A stretch of DNA of 64,000 bases from Chryseobacterium sp. KLBC 52 (GTDB lineage Bacteria > Bacteroidota > Bacteroidia > Flavobacteriales > Weeksellaceae), in assembly GCF_003347605.1 (NCBI RefSeq), contig NZ_QDFZ01000012.1, forward strand, positions 99,815 to 163,814. The letters are read 5' to 3'. Position numbers and translations under genes: made by a program. The notes under the pieces are model-generated. The model ran no database searches. It was not told the origin of the DNA and saw only the letters and a list, made by a program, of their open reading frames with translations. Below are positions 25,909 to 34,259 of this stretch, one piece after another (position 1 is the first letter of the stretch; the number at the start of each line of letters is the position of its first letter).

Positions 25909-27045
25909 TTACTAAACAAAGAAGTTCAAAACTATATCAATGCAAATCTGAATACAGATTTACATACATTACTGCTGAAAAAATCTCCGTTTCCGGAGGT
26001 TTCTATGCATGAAATTGTGCAGCAGATCAAAGGAAAACAGGTGGCAGAGAGAAAATTTCCGTTTCTCTTAAAAGAAGGTATTCTTTTCCCGCCACAGCTT
26101 AATCTTGAACAGTCATCATCTGAAAAAACGGCGCTATATAAATCAGGATTTCTAAAAGGAAATAATTTCATTGATCTGACAAGCGGTTTTGGTATTGATG
26201 CCTTTTATCTGTCTCAAAATTTTGATAATATCACTTTAATAGAGCAGAATACTGAGCTTTTAAAGATTGTTGAAAATAACTGGGGGATTTTAGGTCGCAA
26301 AGCGAAATTTATCAATCTTAAGCTTGAAGATTTTCTGAATGAAAATACCGAACACTTTGATGTCATTTATCTTGATCCGGCCAGAAGAGATGAGCAAAAA
26401 AATAAAGTTTTTCTTTTGGAAGATCTGTCTCCTGATATTCTTGAAATTCAGGAAAAATTATGTTCCATATCCGATCTTGTGGTGATAAAGCTTTCTCCGC
26501 TTATTGATCTTAAGTATCTTGTTTCGGTATTGCCGGGTATTTCAAGGATTGATATTATCGCTCTGAAAAATGATGTGAAAGAAGTTGTCGTATTTCTTTC
26601 CAACGAAAATACGGATAAGATCATCTGTAATTGTGTGAACCTTGAAAGCAATGAATCTATCTTTAGCTTTACATTTGGGGAAGAAGAAACTGCGCAATCT
26701 GAATATTCTGAACCTGAAAGATACATTTACATTCCCAATCACTCCATTCTGAAGGCTGGAGTCTTTAATCTGATCTCTCAGAAATTCGGATTAAAAAAAC
26801 TTCATCCCAACAGCCATCTTTACACTTCCAGCGAAAGAATTGGAAGCTTCCCCGGAAGAATTTTAGAAATGGAATCTGTTGATTCTAAAAGTATTAAAAA
26901 GAAAGGACAGTTCAATATTATTACAAAAAATTATCCTCTGAAACCTGAAGAAATCAAAAAGAAATATGGTTTAAAAGACGGAGGAGACCAGTATCTTATT
27001 TTTACCCAATCCAAAAAAGGGAAAATAATATTAAAATCAGTATAA
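25900..27045 (+). CDS. Class I SAM-dependent methyltransferase, THUMP-like RNA methylase family
   Basis: Family-like sequence begins at LLNKEVQNYINANL. The only nearby start is the GTG at 25900, which lies in the repeat arm (381 residues). The longer frame back to a TTG at 25831 is repeat DNA. The methyltransferase core has motif I IDLTSGFGIDAFYLS and motif IV DVIYLDPARRD. The C-terminal end (LKKLHPNSHLYTS... NIITKNYPLKPEEIKKKYGLKDGGDQYLIFTQ) is the THUMP-like domain. Relatives are presumed RNA methyltransferases. The N-terminal region appears rewritten by the inserted cassette. Confidence 0.85.
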   Translation: MVKLLNKEVQNYINANLNTDLHTLLLKKSPFPEVSMHEIVQQIKGKQVAERKFPFLLKEGILFPPQLNLEQSSSEKTALYKSGFLKGNNFIDLTSGFGIDAFYLSQNFDNITLIEQNTELLKIVENNWGILGRKAKFINLKLEDFLNENTEHFDVIYLDPARRDEQKNKVFLLEDLSPDILEIQEKLCSISDLVVIKLSPLIDLKYLVSVLPGISRIDIIALKNDVKEVVVFLSNENTDKIICNCVNLESNESIFSFTFGEEETAQSEYSEPERYIYIPNHSILKAGVFNLISQKFGLKKLHPNSHLYTSSERIGSFPGRILEMESVDSKSIKKKGQFNIITKNYPLKPEEIKKKYGLKDGGDQYLIFTQSKKGKIILKSV

Positions 27046-27050
27046 AAATG

Positions 27051-27081
27051 TTGCCGAAAAAAGCAGGATTTCTTACTTTTG
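27051..27081 (+). promoter_or_regulatory. Promoter upstream of the small lipoprotein gene
   Basis: TTG (27051-27053), a 20-bp spacer and TACTTTTG (27074-27081) fit the consensus and imply a leader of about 95 nt before the ATG at 27184. Confidence 0.55.
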
Positions 27082-27183
27082 GGCAATCAAAAATTGAAGC
27101 ATGAAATCGTTTGCTGTTTGGAGGATCAAATAAGTTAAAATAGTGCGGTTTCATTTTACCTTTTAAAAAAAATAATTTTACAT

Positions 27184-27459
27184 ATGAAAAAATTAGTTAT
27201 ATGTTTAGCGATTGCAACGGTAGCGGTAAGCTGTAAGAAAGTTCCACAAGGAGGAAACAGAGGTACTTTGAAACTTGAAGAAGGAGTAGAAAGATATTCT
27301 GACGACCCTCAGGGAGAAGCTCACGGACATGAAGCGGGAGCTGCAGAACATAAAGAAGAGGCTCATGCAAAACCAGAAGAAGCTGCTGCTCCAAAAGCAG
27401 ACAGTACTGCGGCTGCAAAACCTGCTGAAGCTGATAAAGCACCAAAAGCTGAACACTAA
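27184..27459 (+). CDS. Small Ala/Glu-rich lipoprotein
   Basis: The 91-residue protein begins with a lipoprotein signal, lipobox AVSC with the acylated cysteine at residue 17, then KKVPQGGNRGTLKLEEG. From residue 45 it is low-complexity, built of alanine, glutamate, lysine, proline and histidine (GHEAGAAEHKEEAH and AAAKPAEADKAPKAEH). It has no recognisable domain. Such tails in lipoproteins are probably extended periplasmic linkers. It has its own promoter and terminator. The antisense frames here are a byproduct of the low-complexity coding. Confidence 0.75.
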   Translation: MKKLVICLAIATVAVSCKKVPQGGNRGTLKLEEGVERYSDDPQGEAHGHEAGAAEHKEEAHAKPEEAAAPKADSTAAAKPAEADKAPKAEH

Positions 27460-27481
27460 TTAGAAGTACAAAATATATAAG

Positions 27482-27508
27482 TGCCCTGTTTCTGCAGGGC
27501 ATTTTTTT
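27482..27508 (+). terminator. Terminator of the small lipoprotein gene
   Basis: TGCCCTG pairs with CAGGGCA around a short loop, followed by seven T residues. Confidence 0.82.
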
Positions 27509-27617
27509 ATTAAAAAAGAGGGCTATAAGGTTCATTAGCATAAGGTTGGGAAAATCCTTCCTTTTTGTTTGTCCCTGCCGGGCATTTTTTTTAATTTTAA
27601 CAAAATAAATTTTTACA

Positions 27618-28997
27618 ATGCAAGAGACATTAAATTACATTAACGAAAACAAACAGCGTTTCGTGGATGAATTATTTGAGTTATTGAGAATTCCTTCTAT
27701 TTCTGCAGATCCGGCGTATAAAGATGACGTTTTGAAATGTGCAGATGTAGTGGCGGCACACCTTAAAAATGCAGGCGCTGATAATGTGGAAGTTTGCAGC
27801 ACAAAAGGATATCCAATTGTTTTCGGGGAGAAAATTTTAGATAAAAGCTTACCTACAGTTTTGGTATACGGACACTATGATGTTCAGCCGGCAGATCCGT
27901 TGGAATTATGGACGAAGCCACCTTTTGAGCCTTATATTGAAAAAACTGAATTACATCCTGAAGGAGCTATCTTCGCAAGAGGTTCTGCTGATGATAAAGG
28001 ACAGTTCTTTATGCATTTGAAAGCTTTTGAAGCAATGATGAAAACCAATGCTCTTCCTTGCAATGTTAAATTTATCTTAGAAGGAGAAGAAGAGGTAGGA
28101 TCTGTAAGCTTAGGAGACTGGGTAAACGAGAATAAGGAGAAATTAGCCTGCGATTGTATCTTAATTTCTGATACACATATCTACAGCAACGAACAACCTA
28201 CTGTAACAACTGGTTTAAGAGGTTTAAGCTATGTAGAAGTAGAAGTGGAAGGTCCAAACAGAGACCTGCATTCAGGGCTTTATGGTGGAGCGGTTCCGAA
28301 CCCTATTCACGTACTTTCAAGAATGATCGCTAATCTGATTGATGAAAACGGTCATATCACCATTGATGGATTCTACGACAATGTTGAAACTGTTTCAGAT
28401 GCTGAAAGAGCTGATATGAACAAATTGAAAGACAACCCGGAAGAATTCAAGAAATCAATCGGATTAGGTAATATCGAAGGTGAAAAAGGATATACAACTT
28501 TAGAAAGAACTTCTATCCGTCCTACTTTAGACTGCAACGGAATCTGGGGCGGTTATACAGGAGAAGGAGCAAAAACAGTAATTCCTTCAAAAGCTTTTGC
28601 TAAAATTTCAATGCGTCTGGTTCCTTATCAGACTCCTCAGGAAATTACAGAGAAATTCACAAAATATTTCGAAAAGATTGCTCCGGATACGGTAAAAGTT
28701 AAAGTTACTCCTCACCACGGAGGTATGCCTTATGTTTTACCAACGGATACCAAAGAATTTGCAGCAGCAAAACAAGCGATGGAATCAGCATTCGGAAAAG
28801 AAGTTCTTCCATACAGAGGAGGAGGAAGTATTCCGATTACAGCTATGTTTGAGCAGGTTTTAGGAGCTAAGTCTGTATTGATGGGCTTCGGATTGGATTC
28901 TGATGCGATCCACTCTCCAAACGAGCATTATGGATTATTCAACTTCTATAAAGGGATTGAAAGTATTCCGTTATTCTTTGAGAATTATTCAAAATAA
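27618..28997 (+). CDS. M20-family dipeptidase
   Basis: The 459-residue metallopeptidase has the M20 zinc motifs in order: LVYGHYDVQPADP (metal-binding His, about residue 89), GSADDKGQ (bridging Asp), EGEEEVGS (catalytic and metal-binding Glu pair) and the C-terminal IHSPNEHYGLF histidine. A dimerisation domain lies between about residues 190 and 350 (GPNRDLHSGLYGG). The cytosolic dipeptidases of this group cleave dipeptides such as Xaa-His or Cys-Gly. There is no signal peptide, so the enzyme is cytoplasmic. It is a single-gene unit. Confidence 0.92.
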   Translation: MQETLNYINENKQRFVDELFELLRIPSISADPAYKDDVLKCADVVAAHLKNAGADNVEVCSTKGYPIVFGEKILDKSLPTVLVYGHYDVQPADPLELWTKPPFEPYIEKTELHPEGAIFARGSADDKGQFFMHLKAFEAMMKTNALPCNVKFILEGEEEVGSVSLGDWVNENKEKLACDCILISDTHIYSNEQPTVTTGLRGLSYVEVEVEGPNRDLHSGLYGGAVPNPIHVLSRMIANLIDENGHITIDGFYDNVETVSDAERADMNKLKDNPEEFKKSIGLGNIEGEKGYTTLERTSIRPTLDCNGIWGGYTGEGAKTVIPSKAFAKISMRLVPYQTPQEITEKFTKYFEKIAPDTVKVKVTPHHGGMPYVLPTDTKEFAAAKQAMESAFGKEVLPYRGGGSIPITAMFEQVLGAKSVLMGFGLDSDAIHSPNEHYGLFNFYKGIESIPLFFENYSK

Positions 28998-29017
28998 TTG
29001 ATCAATATTACGACATC

Positions 29018-29053
29018 ATAAGGTATTTCTGGAAAGAAATACCTTATTTTTTT
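29018..29053 (+). terminator. Terminator of the M20 peptidase gene
   Basis: ATAAGGTATTTCT pairs perfectly with AGAAATACCTTAT around GGAA, followed by a T-tract. Confidence 0.88.
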
Positions 29054-29207
29054 GCTTTATATTATTCTGTTATCAACTGCCGGCAAAGCCTTTTTAAGAA
29101 TTTTAAAAATTAAATTCACTGAAAATAAAAGGGTTAATTTTTATTTGCAATAAGTTATTTCACTATTCATTGAAAGTTTATATTTTTAATACAAAACTTG
29201 ATTTACT

Positions 29208-30128
29208 ATGAAAAAATACTACTCAATTGCATTTTTACTATCATCACTAAGTATTTTCGCCCAACAGGTCATATCTTTTGAGCCTATTGAAGGGTTCAAC
29301 GTTGGAGATATCAATGGACAGGCAGGCTGGATCAGTACTCCCACAGGCGGGGTACCGGAAAATGTTACCCATCAAACCATCAGTTCAGATAAAGCCAGTG
29401 ATGGAAGCCGTTCCCTGAGAATTGTTAAAGAAAGTACGTATGGAACGCAGGCTGAGCCAATCATCGGAGGTTTTTATAACATGTCCGCTCCTCTTGCTTA
29501 CAATAATTTTTCTGTATCATTCGATATCAATATGTCACAGCTCAACGGTTCTGATTTTGGTTTTCAGGCTGTAAACAATATGGATGATCAGTTTGTCGTA
29601 AGACTGGATTTCAGAAAAACCGGGTCGGTAAAGATCCTGGATCTTTTGTCCGGCCTACAAAATCTTATTTCTGCACCCTCAGCCTGGTTGCCGAATACCT
29701 GGTATCGGTTAAAAGTTGTAGGAAGTGCCACAGATGTCAGATACTACCTTAATGATGTACTGATCTATACGGGTACAGCAGCAAGTTCCTTGAATATAAA
29801 CCAGCTTCGTTTTGTTCATAATAATTCGTTGGGATCAGCTTATATTGATCATATTAAAATTAATAGCGAGCTGGGAACAATGGGTGTTCAGGATTCCAGT
29901 GCAAATGCCGCAAAAATATCTCTTTATCCTAATCCTGCAACTGATTTTATCCATATTAATGCTGCTGCCAAAGTAAAAAGTATAGAGCTCTATGACGAAA
30001 CAGGTAAGCTGATAAGGACTGAAATAAATCACGATAAAATAGAGGTAAAAGGCTTAGCCACAGGAGTGTATATGGTTAATATAAAAACTGAAGAAAGAAA
30101 TTTTACTGAAAAAGTCCTCATTAAATAA
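29208..30128 (+). CDS. T9SS cargo protein with LamG-like domain, copy 1
   Basis: The 306-residue protein has a signal peptide (MKKYYSIAFLLSSLSIFAQ), a jelly-roll/LamG-like middle part (NTWYRLKVVGSATDVRYYLND) and a C-terminal type A sorting domain (about 235-306, starting ISLYPNPATDFIHI and ending FTEKVLIK). That domain directs type IX secretion and surface attachment or release. The ligand is unknown. The next gene is a full-length paralogue with matching blocks (EGxxxGxINGQxGWxxTxxGG, YYLNDxLIYTG). Confidence 0.85.
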   Translation: MKKYYSIAFLLSSLSIFAQQVISFEPIEGFNVGDINGQAGWISTPTGGVPENVTHQTISSDKASDGSRSLRIVKESTYGTQAEPIIGGFYNMSAPLAYNNFSVSFDINMSQLNGSDFGFQAVNNMDDQFVVRLDFRKTGSVKILDLLSGLQNLISAPSAWLPNTWYRLKVVGSATDVRYYLNDVLIYTGTAASSLNINQLRFVHNNSLGSAYIDHIKINSELGTMGVQDSSANAAKISLYPNPATDFIHINAAAKVKSIELYDETGKLIRTEINHDKIEVKGLATGVYMVNIKTEERNFTEKVLIK

Positions 30129-30288
30129 ATATTTTCCTGTCAGTGGAAACATATGCTCTTTTAGGTGCTTTAATGTATTTATGGATGATTTTTCGGAATT
30201 GTTATTTATTCTTAGATTTAATATCTTTATTAATTTTGATTAAAAATATTATGTTAATTTGTTAATATGTGTAAAATATTCATATGTT

Positions 30289-30319
30289 TTGCTTTTTAGA
30301 TTTAAAACGTATATATTTG
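30289..30319 (+). promoter_or_regulatory. Promoter of T9SS cargo copy 2
   Basis: TTG (30289-30291), a 20-bp spacer and TATATTTG (30312-30319) lie 20 bp before the ATG at 30340. Copy 1 has no such clear box, so the paralogues are probably regulated differently. Confidence 0.6.
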
Positions 30320-30339
30320 CTTGGAACTAAAAAAATATC

Positions 30340-31263
30340 ATGAAGAAACTTTACATTTTCGCAATTTCGTTGATCTCAATCTCATCTTTTGCTCAACAAA
30401 CTATTTCTTTTGAAGCCAGTGAAGGATATACTGCAGGAAACATTAACGGGCAGCAGGGCTGGGTTACTACCAATGATGGAGGATTACCACCGGTATACCT
30501 GACAAGCCAACTGGTATCAGCTGAAATGGCAAGCCAGGGGTCAAATAGTTTTAAAATAACTACAGACGCACCTTACGGGCCACAGCAGAGCCCTGTAATG
30601 GGAGGTTTCTATACCTTCACTACACCATTAACATACAATAGCTTTACCCAATCATTTGATGTAAGACTTACCCAAAAAAGCACATCAAGCTCAGATTTCG
30701 TTTTTAGAACAGTAAATACCGTAGGAACAGGAGGAATTGTTACTTATATTGATTTTTCTTATGATGGAAGCATTCTGATTGCAACAGCGGGTTCAAATAA
30801 TTTAGTCAATACCAATCAAACATGGAATGCCAATACATGGTACAGGGTAAAAATAGTTTCTACGGCTACAGGAATCCAATATTACCTGAATGATGCTCTG
30901 ATCTATACAGGACAGCCGTTCAGTAATAATAATATTAACAGAATGGATTTTGTACACGATAACTATGGAGGTTCTGCCTATATTGATAATATCAAAATCA
31001 ATAATGAAGGAGCCTTGTCTACCAAAGACGCCGTTAAAAATGACGTAAAACTATCTATTTATCCAAATCCGGCTACTGATGTGATAAAAATCACAACGCC
31101 TAACAAAATCAAACATGTTGAAGCATATGATATGTCCGGAAAGAAAGTGGATGTAACGTTAAACGGAGATCAGGTAAATGTTAGAAACCTGTCTTCCGGA
31201 GCTTATTTACTGAATATAGAAACAGAAGGAAGAAACTTCACAGAGAAGTTCATCAAAAAATAA
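30340..31263 (+). CDS. T9SS cargo protein with LamG-like domain, copy 2
   Basis: This 307-residue paralogue of the preceding gene has the same order: signal peptide (MKKLYIFAISLISISSFAQ), EGYTAGNINGQQGWVTTNDGG opening, LamG-like region with TWYRVKIVSTATGIQYYLND, and a type A sorting domain (LSIYPNPATDVIKI to FTEKFIKK). The tandem copies differ mostly in surface segments. It has its own promoter and terminator. Secreted by the type IX system; target unknown. Confidence 0.85.
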   Translation: MKKLYIFAISLISISSFAQQTISFEASEGYTAGNINGQQGWVTTNDGGLPPVYLTSQLVSAEMASQGSNSFKITTDAPYGPQQSPVMGGFYTFTTPLTYNSFTQSFDVRLTQKSTSSSDFVFRTVNTVGTGGIVTYIDFSYDGSILIATAGSNNLVNTNQTWNANTWYRVKIVSTATGIQYYLNDALIYTGQPFSNNNINRMDFVHDNYGGSAYIDNIKINNEGALSTKDAVKNDVKLSIYPNPATDVIKITTPNKIKHVEAYDMSGKKVDVTLNGDQVNVRNLSSGAYLLNIETEGRNFTEKFIKK

Positions 31264-31287
31264 TTACTGATAAATCTTAGGATCAGC

Positions 31288-31313
31288 AAAACGCTCCAAT
31301 TGGAGCGTTTTTG
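31288..31313 (+). terminator. Terminator of T9SS cargo copy 2
   Basis: A palindromic AAAACGCTCCAA/TTGGAGCGTTTT stem with almost no loop is followed by TGTTATTTT. Confidence 0.78.
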
Positions 31314-31343
31314 TTATTTTAGAGAATTAAAAATTTTAATCAT

Positions 31344-32051
31344 ATGTCAGATAATAAAACAGCTTATATAACAGGAGGAACCAAAGGAATAGGTTTCGGG
31401 ATTGCGAAAATTTTACTTGAAAATGGCATTTCTGTAGCATTTTCAGGAAGAAAAAGAGAAGATGTGATGAAGGCGGAAGAAGAACTTAAGCAATATTCAG
31501 AAAATGTTTTGGGGATTGTTTCTGATGTAAGAAGCCTGGAAAGCGAGCAGGAAGCTGTAAAATATACCGTTGAAAAATTCGGAAGACTGGATTATATCAT
31601 TGCGAATGCTGGATTGGGTATTTTTAAGCCTGTAGATGAGTTGACGGCAGAGGAGTGGAACGATATGATAGAAACGAATCTTACGGGCGTTTTTTATACC
31701 TTAAAAGCCTCTGTGGAAGAACTCAAAAAGACAGAAGGGTACTATATTACCATTTCCAGTCTCGCAGGAGCAAATTTCTTTGAAAATGGTACAGGTTACA
31801 ACGCTTCAAAATTCGGAGTGGTAGGTTTCACACAGGCCGCCATGATCGATTTAAGAAAATACAATATTAAGTCTACGGTGATTATGCCGGGATCTGTAGC
31901 CACTCATTTTAACGGAAATATTCCGTCTGAAAAGGACAGTTGGAAGATCCAGCCTGAAGATATGGGGAATCTTATATTGGATATTTTAAAGATGAATCCA
32001 AGAGTTTTGCCAAGTAAAATAGAGTTTAGGGCAACAAAACCAGCTAAGTAA
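31344..32051 (+). CDS. SDR-family oxidoreductase
   Basis: The 235-residue Rossmann protein has cofactor motif TGGTKGIGFG (residues 10-19), NAG at about 87-89, the catalytic Ser in ISSLAG, and YNASK (Tyr/Lys) about 13 residues later. It is a classical short-chain dehydrogenase that would use NAD(P)H. An arginine-containing segment after the second strand (SGRKRED) favours NADP(H). The substrate is not predictable; 3-oxoacyl-ACP reductase-like enzymes look similar. It stands alone between the T9SS cargo genes and etfBA. Confidence 0.88.
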   Translation: MSDNKTAYITGGTKGIGFGIAKILLENGISVAFSGRKREDVMKAEEELKQYSENVLGIVSDVRSLESEQEAVKYTVEKFGRLDYIIANAGLGIFKPVDELTAEEWNDMIETNLTGVFYTLKASVEELKKTEGYYITISSLAGANFFENGTGYNASKFGVVGFTQAAMIDLRKYNIKSTVIMPGSVATHFNGNIPSEKDSWKIQPEDMGNLILDILKMNPRVLPSKIEFRATKPAK

Positions 32052-32248
32052 CTACATCTAATGTATTGAATAATAATTTAATAAGTATTATGCATGCATA
32101 ATATATTTTTTATTTATATTAGCAAAAATTAATTCAAACAAAATCTCTGCATAAACTGTCATGATTTTATGCGTCAAAAGGGAAAAAATAAAATAGACAC
32201 ATGAAACCTTAAGGTTACATATGACCAATAAAAAATTAAGAACAACAT

Positions 32249-32995
32249 ATGAAAATATTAGTTTGTATTAGTAGTGTTCCGGATACTACTTCCAAAATTA
32301 ACTTTACAGCAGACAAATCTGCTTTCGACAAAAACGGAATTCAGTGGGTAATTAATCCTCTAGACGAATTTGCGTTGACAAAAGCGGTTAAACTTCAGGA
32401 ATCTCAGGGAGCAACAGTAACAGTAATCAACGTAGGGGATGCTGCTACAGAACCTGTAATCAGAAAAGCTTTGGCAATTGGTGCTAACGATGCAGTAAGA
32501 GTAAATCTTGATCCAAAAGACAGCTATTCTACAGCAAAAGAAATTGCAGCTGTAGCTCAAAACGGAGGATATGATCTTATCCTTTGCGGAAAAGAATCTA
32601 TCGATTATAACGGAGGTTCTGTTCCTGGAATGGTCGCTCAGTTATTAAATCAACCTTTCGTAAATGCTTCAGTAGGATTAGACGTTAACGGAAGCGAAGC
32701 TACTGCAGTAAGAGAAATTGAAGGTGGAAAAGAAACTATTTCTGTAAAATTACCGGCAATTATTGCAGGTCAGAAAGGATTGGTAGATGAGAAAGATCTT
32801 ATCATCCCGAATATGAGAGGAATTATGTCTGCAAGAACAAAACCTTTGCAGGTAGTAGAACCTTCTTCTTCAGAAGTAAAAGTTCAGGGAGTATCTTATG
32901 ACAGCGTTCCGCCAAGAGCTGCTGTGAAAATGGTTTCTCCTGATAATCTTGATGAATTGGTAAGATTACTTCACGAAGAAGCTAAAGTAATTTAA
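32249..32995 (+). CDS. etfB: Electron transfer flavoprotein subunit beta
   Basis: The 248-residue product opens MKILVCISSVPDTTSKINF and carries INPLDEFALTKAVKLQE and LCGKESIDYNGGSVPGMVAQLL, hallmark EtfB segments. EtfB binds AMP structurally and with EtfA forms the FAD heterodimer passing electrons from acyl-CoA dehydrogenases to the quinone pool. The etfA gene follows after 127 bp, and a thiolase lies about 3 kb on, in keeping with fatty-acid oxidation. Confidence 0.95.
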   Translation: MKILVCISSVPDTTSKINFTADKSAFDKNGIQWVINPLDEFALTKAVKLQESQGATVTVINVGDAATEPVIRKALAIGANDAVRVNLDPKDSYSTAKEIAAVAQNGGYDLILCGKESIDYNGGSVPGMVAQLLNQPFVNASVGLDVNGSEATAVREIEGGKETISVKLPAIIAGQKGLVDEKDLIIPNMRGIMSARTKPLQVVEPSSSEVKVQGVSYDSVPPRAAVKMVSPDNLDELVRLLHEEAKVI

Positions 32996-33122
32996 TAAGA
33001 ATCAAGTAAAAAGTAAAAAGATTCAGGATAAAATTGATGTTACCAGACATAATCTGAATTTCATCACTATTCAGAATTGGATAACCTTGAATCCTGGACG
33101 TTAAACCTTAAACAAATTAGAA

Positions 33123-34070
33123 ATGGCAGTATTCGTATACGCAGAAAATATAAACGGAGTTTACAAAAAAGCAGCTTTTGAAGCAGTTTCTTATGCTAAA
33201 GCTATCGCTGATAAAGCAGGAGATACCGTTACCGCAATCTCTGTAAACCCAACAGATTCTTCAGATTTATTATACAAATATGGAGCATCAAATGTAATCA
33301 ATATCAAAGACGAAGGTCTTAAAAATTTCTCAGCAAAAGCATTTGCTCAGGCTGTAAGTGAAGTAGCAGACGGAAATATCATCGTTTTCCCTCACACTAC
33401 TGATGCTTCTTCTATTGCTCCTATGCTTGCGGTAATGAAGAACTATTCTTTAATTACTAATGCATTGGAAGCTCCTGAAAGCCTTTCTCCTTTCCAGGTA
33501 AAAAGAAGAGCATTCTCCGGAAAAGGTTTCATGCATGCAAAAGCAGAAGGAAACGGAGTAATTGTTACTGTTTCTCAAAACGCTTTCGGTGTTAAAGAAA
33601 ACGCAGTATCAGGTTCAGAAGAAGTGAAAAACTTATCTGTTGCCAATGAAGATACTAAGGTGATTTCTCACGAGCAGAGTTCAGGTAAATTAGACCTTAA
33701 AGAAGCTGAAGTTGTTGTTTCTGCTGGTAGAGGGATGAAAGGACCTGAAAACTGGGGAATGATCGAAGATCTGGCAAACGTTTTAGGAGCAGCTACAGCA
33801 TGTTCTAAACCGGTTTCTGATATCGGATGGAGACCTCACACAGAACACGTAGGACAAACAGGTAAAGCAATTTCTCCGAATCTTTACATTGCTGTAGGGA
33901 TTTCAGGAGCGATTCAGCACCTTGCCGGAGTTAACTCTTCAAAAACTATCGTAGTAATCAACAGTGATCCTGAAGCACCGTTCTTCAAGTCTGCTGACTA
34001 CGGAGTAGTAGGAGATGCTTTCCAGATTATTCCTGCACTAACAGAGAAAATTAAAGCAATTAAAGGATAA
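33123..34070 (+). CDS. etfA: Electron transfer flavoprotein subunit alpha
   Basis: The 315-residue product has the N-terminal alpha/beta domain and the FAD-binding C-terminal domain with SAGRGMKGPENWGMIEDLA, HTEHVGQTGKAISPNLYIA, GISGAIQHLAG and INSDPEAPFFKSADYGVVGD. It is the partner of EtfB. A heptamer unit AACCTTA lies just upstream of its start. A long inverted repeat follows the gene. Confidence 0.95.
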   Translation: MAVFVYAENINGVYKKAAFEAVSYAKAIADKAGDTVTAISVNPTDSSDLLYKYGASNVINIKDEGLKNFSAKAFAQAVSEVADGNIIVFPHTTDASSIAPMLAVMKNYSLITNALEAPESLSPFQVKRRAFSGKGFMHAKAEGNGVIVTVSQNAFGVKENAVSGSEEVKNLSVANEDTKVISHEQSSGKLDLKEAEVVVSAGRGMKGPENWGMIEDLANVLGAATACSKPVSDIGWRPHTEHVGQTGKAISPNLYIAVGISGAIQHLAGVNSSKTIVVINSDPEAPFFKSADYGVVGDAFQIIPALTEKIKAIKG

Positions 34071-34088
34071 GAAAGTGAATTGTGAATA

Positions 34089-34171
34089 GTCAATTCGCTT
34101 CGCTCGTCAATTTTTTAATTAAATAATTCACTTGCGTAGCAAAATTTACTATTGACGTTTGACAATCATCA
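34089..34171. repeat. Interspersed TTGCGAAGC repeat, copy B, inverted pair
   Basis: GTCAATTCGCTTCGCTCGTCAA and the downstream TTCACTTGCGTAGCAAAATT are arms of the same repeat in opposite orientations around TTAATTAAAT, so this copy can fold on itself. It may also end the etfBA transcript. Confidence 0.6.
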
Positions 34172-34247
34172 ACAATACAGATAAAAGCTCGGCTTTCCGG
34201 GCTTTTATTTTTGCGTAAAAAAGTGAAAACACAATAAAAAATTAATC

Positions 34248-34255
34248 TATATTTG
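34248..34255 (+). promoter_or_regulatory. -7 element directly before the DUF151 gene
   Basis: TATATTTG ends 4 bp before the ATG at 34260. Transcription would start about at the start codon, giving a leaderless or nearly leaderless mRNA. Confidence 0.45.
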
Positions 34256-34259
34256 TGCT

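Noticed and set aside
27197..27541. Long leucine/glutamine-rich frame on the minus strand
   Set aside because: It is antisense to the Ala/Glu-rich lipoprotein gene, runs through its terminator and is a product of low-complexity codons.
27571..27592. Second terminator before the M20 peptidase gene
   Set aside because: The stem is only 4-5 bp with poor pairing; it looks like a decayed copy of the terminator at 27482-27508.
32205..32216. Palindrome AACCTTAAGGTT upstream of etfB
   Set aside because: A single 12-bp palindrome with low complexity; it may be two opposed heptamer units, not an operator.
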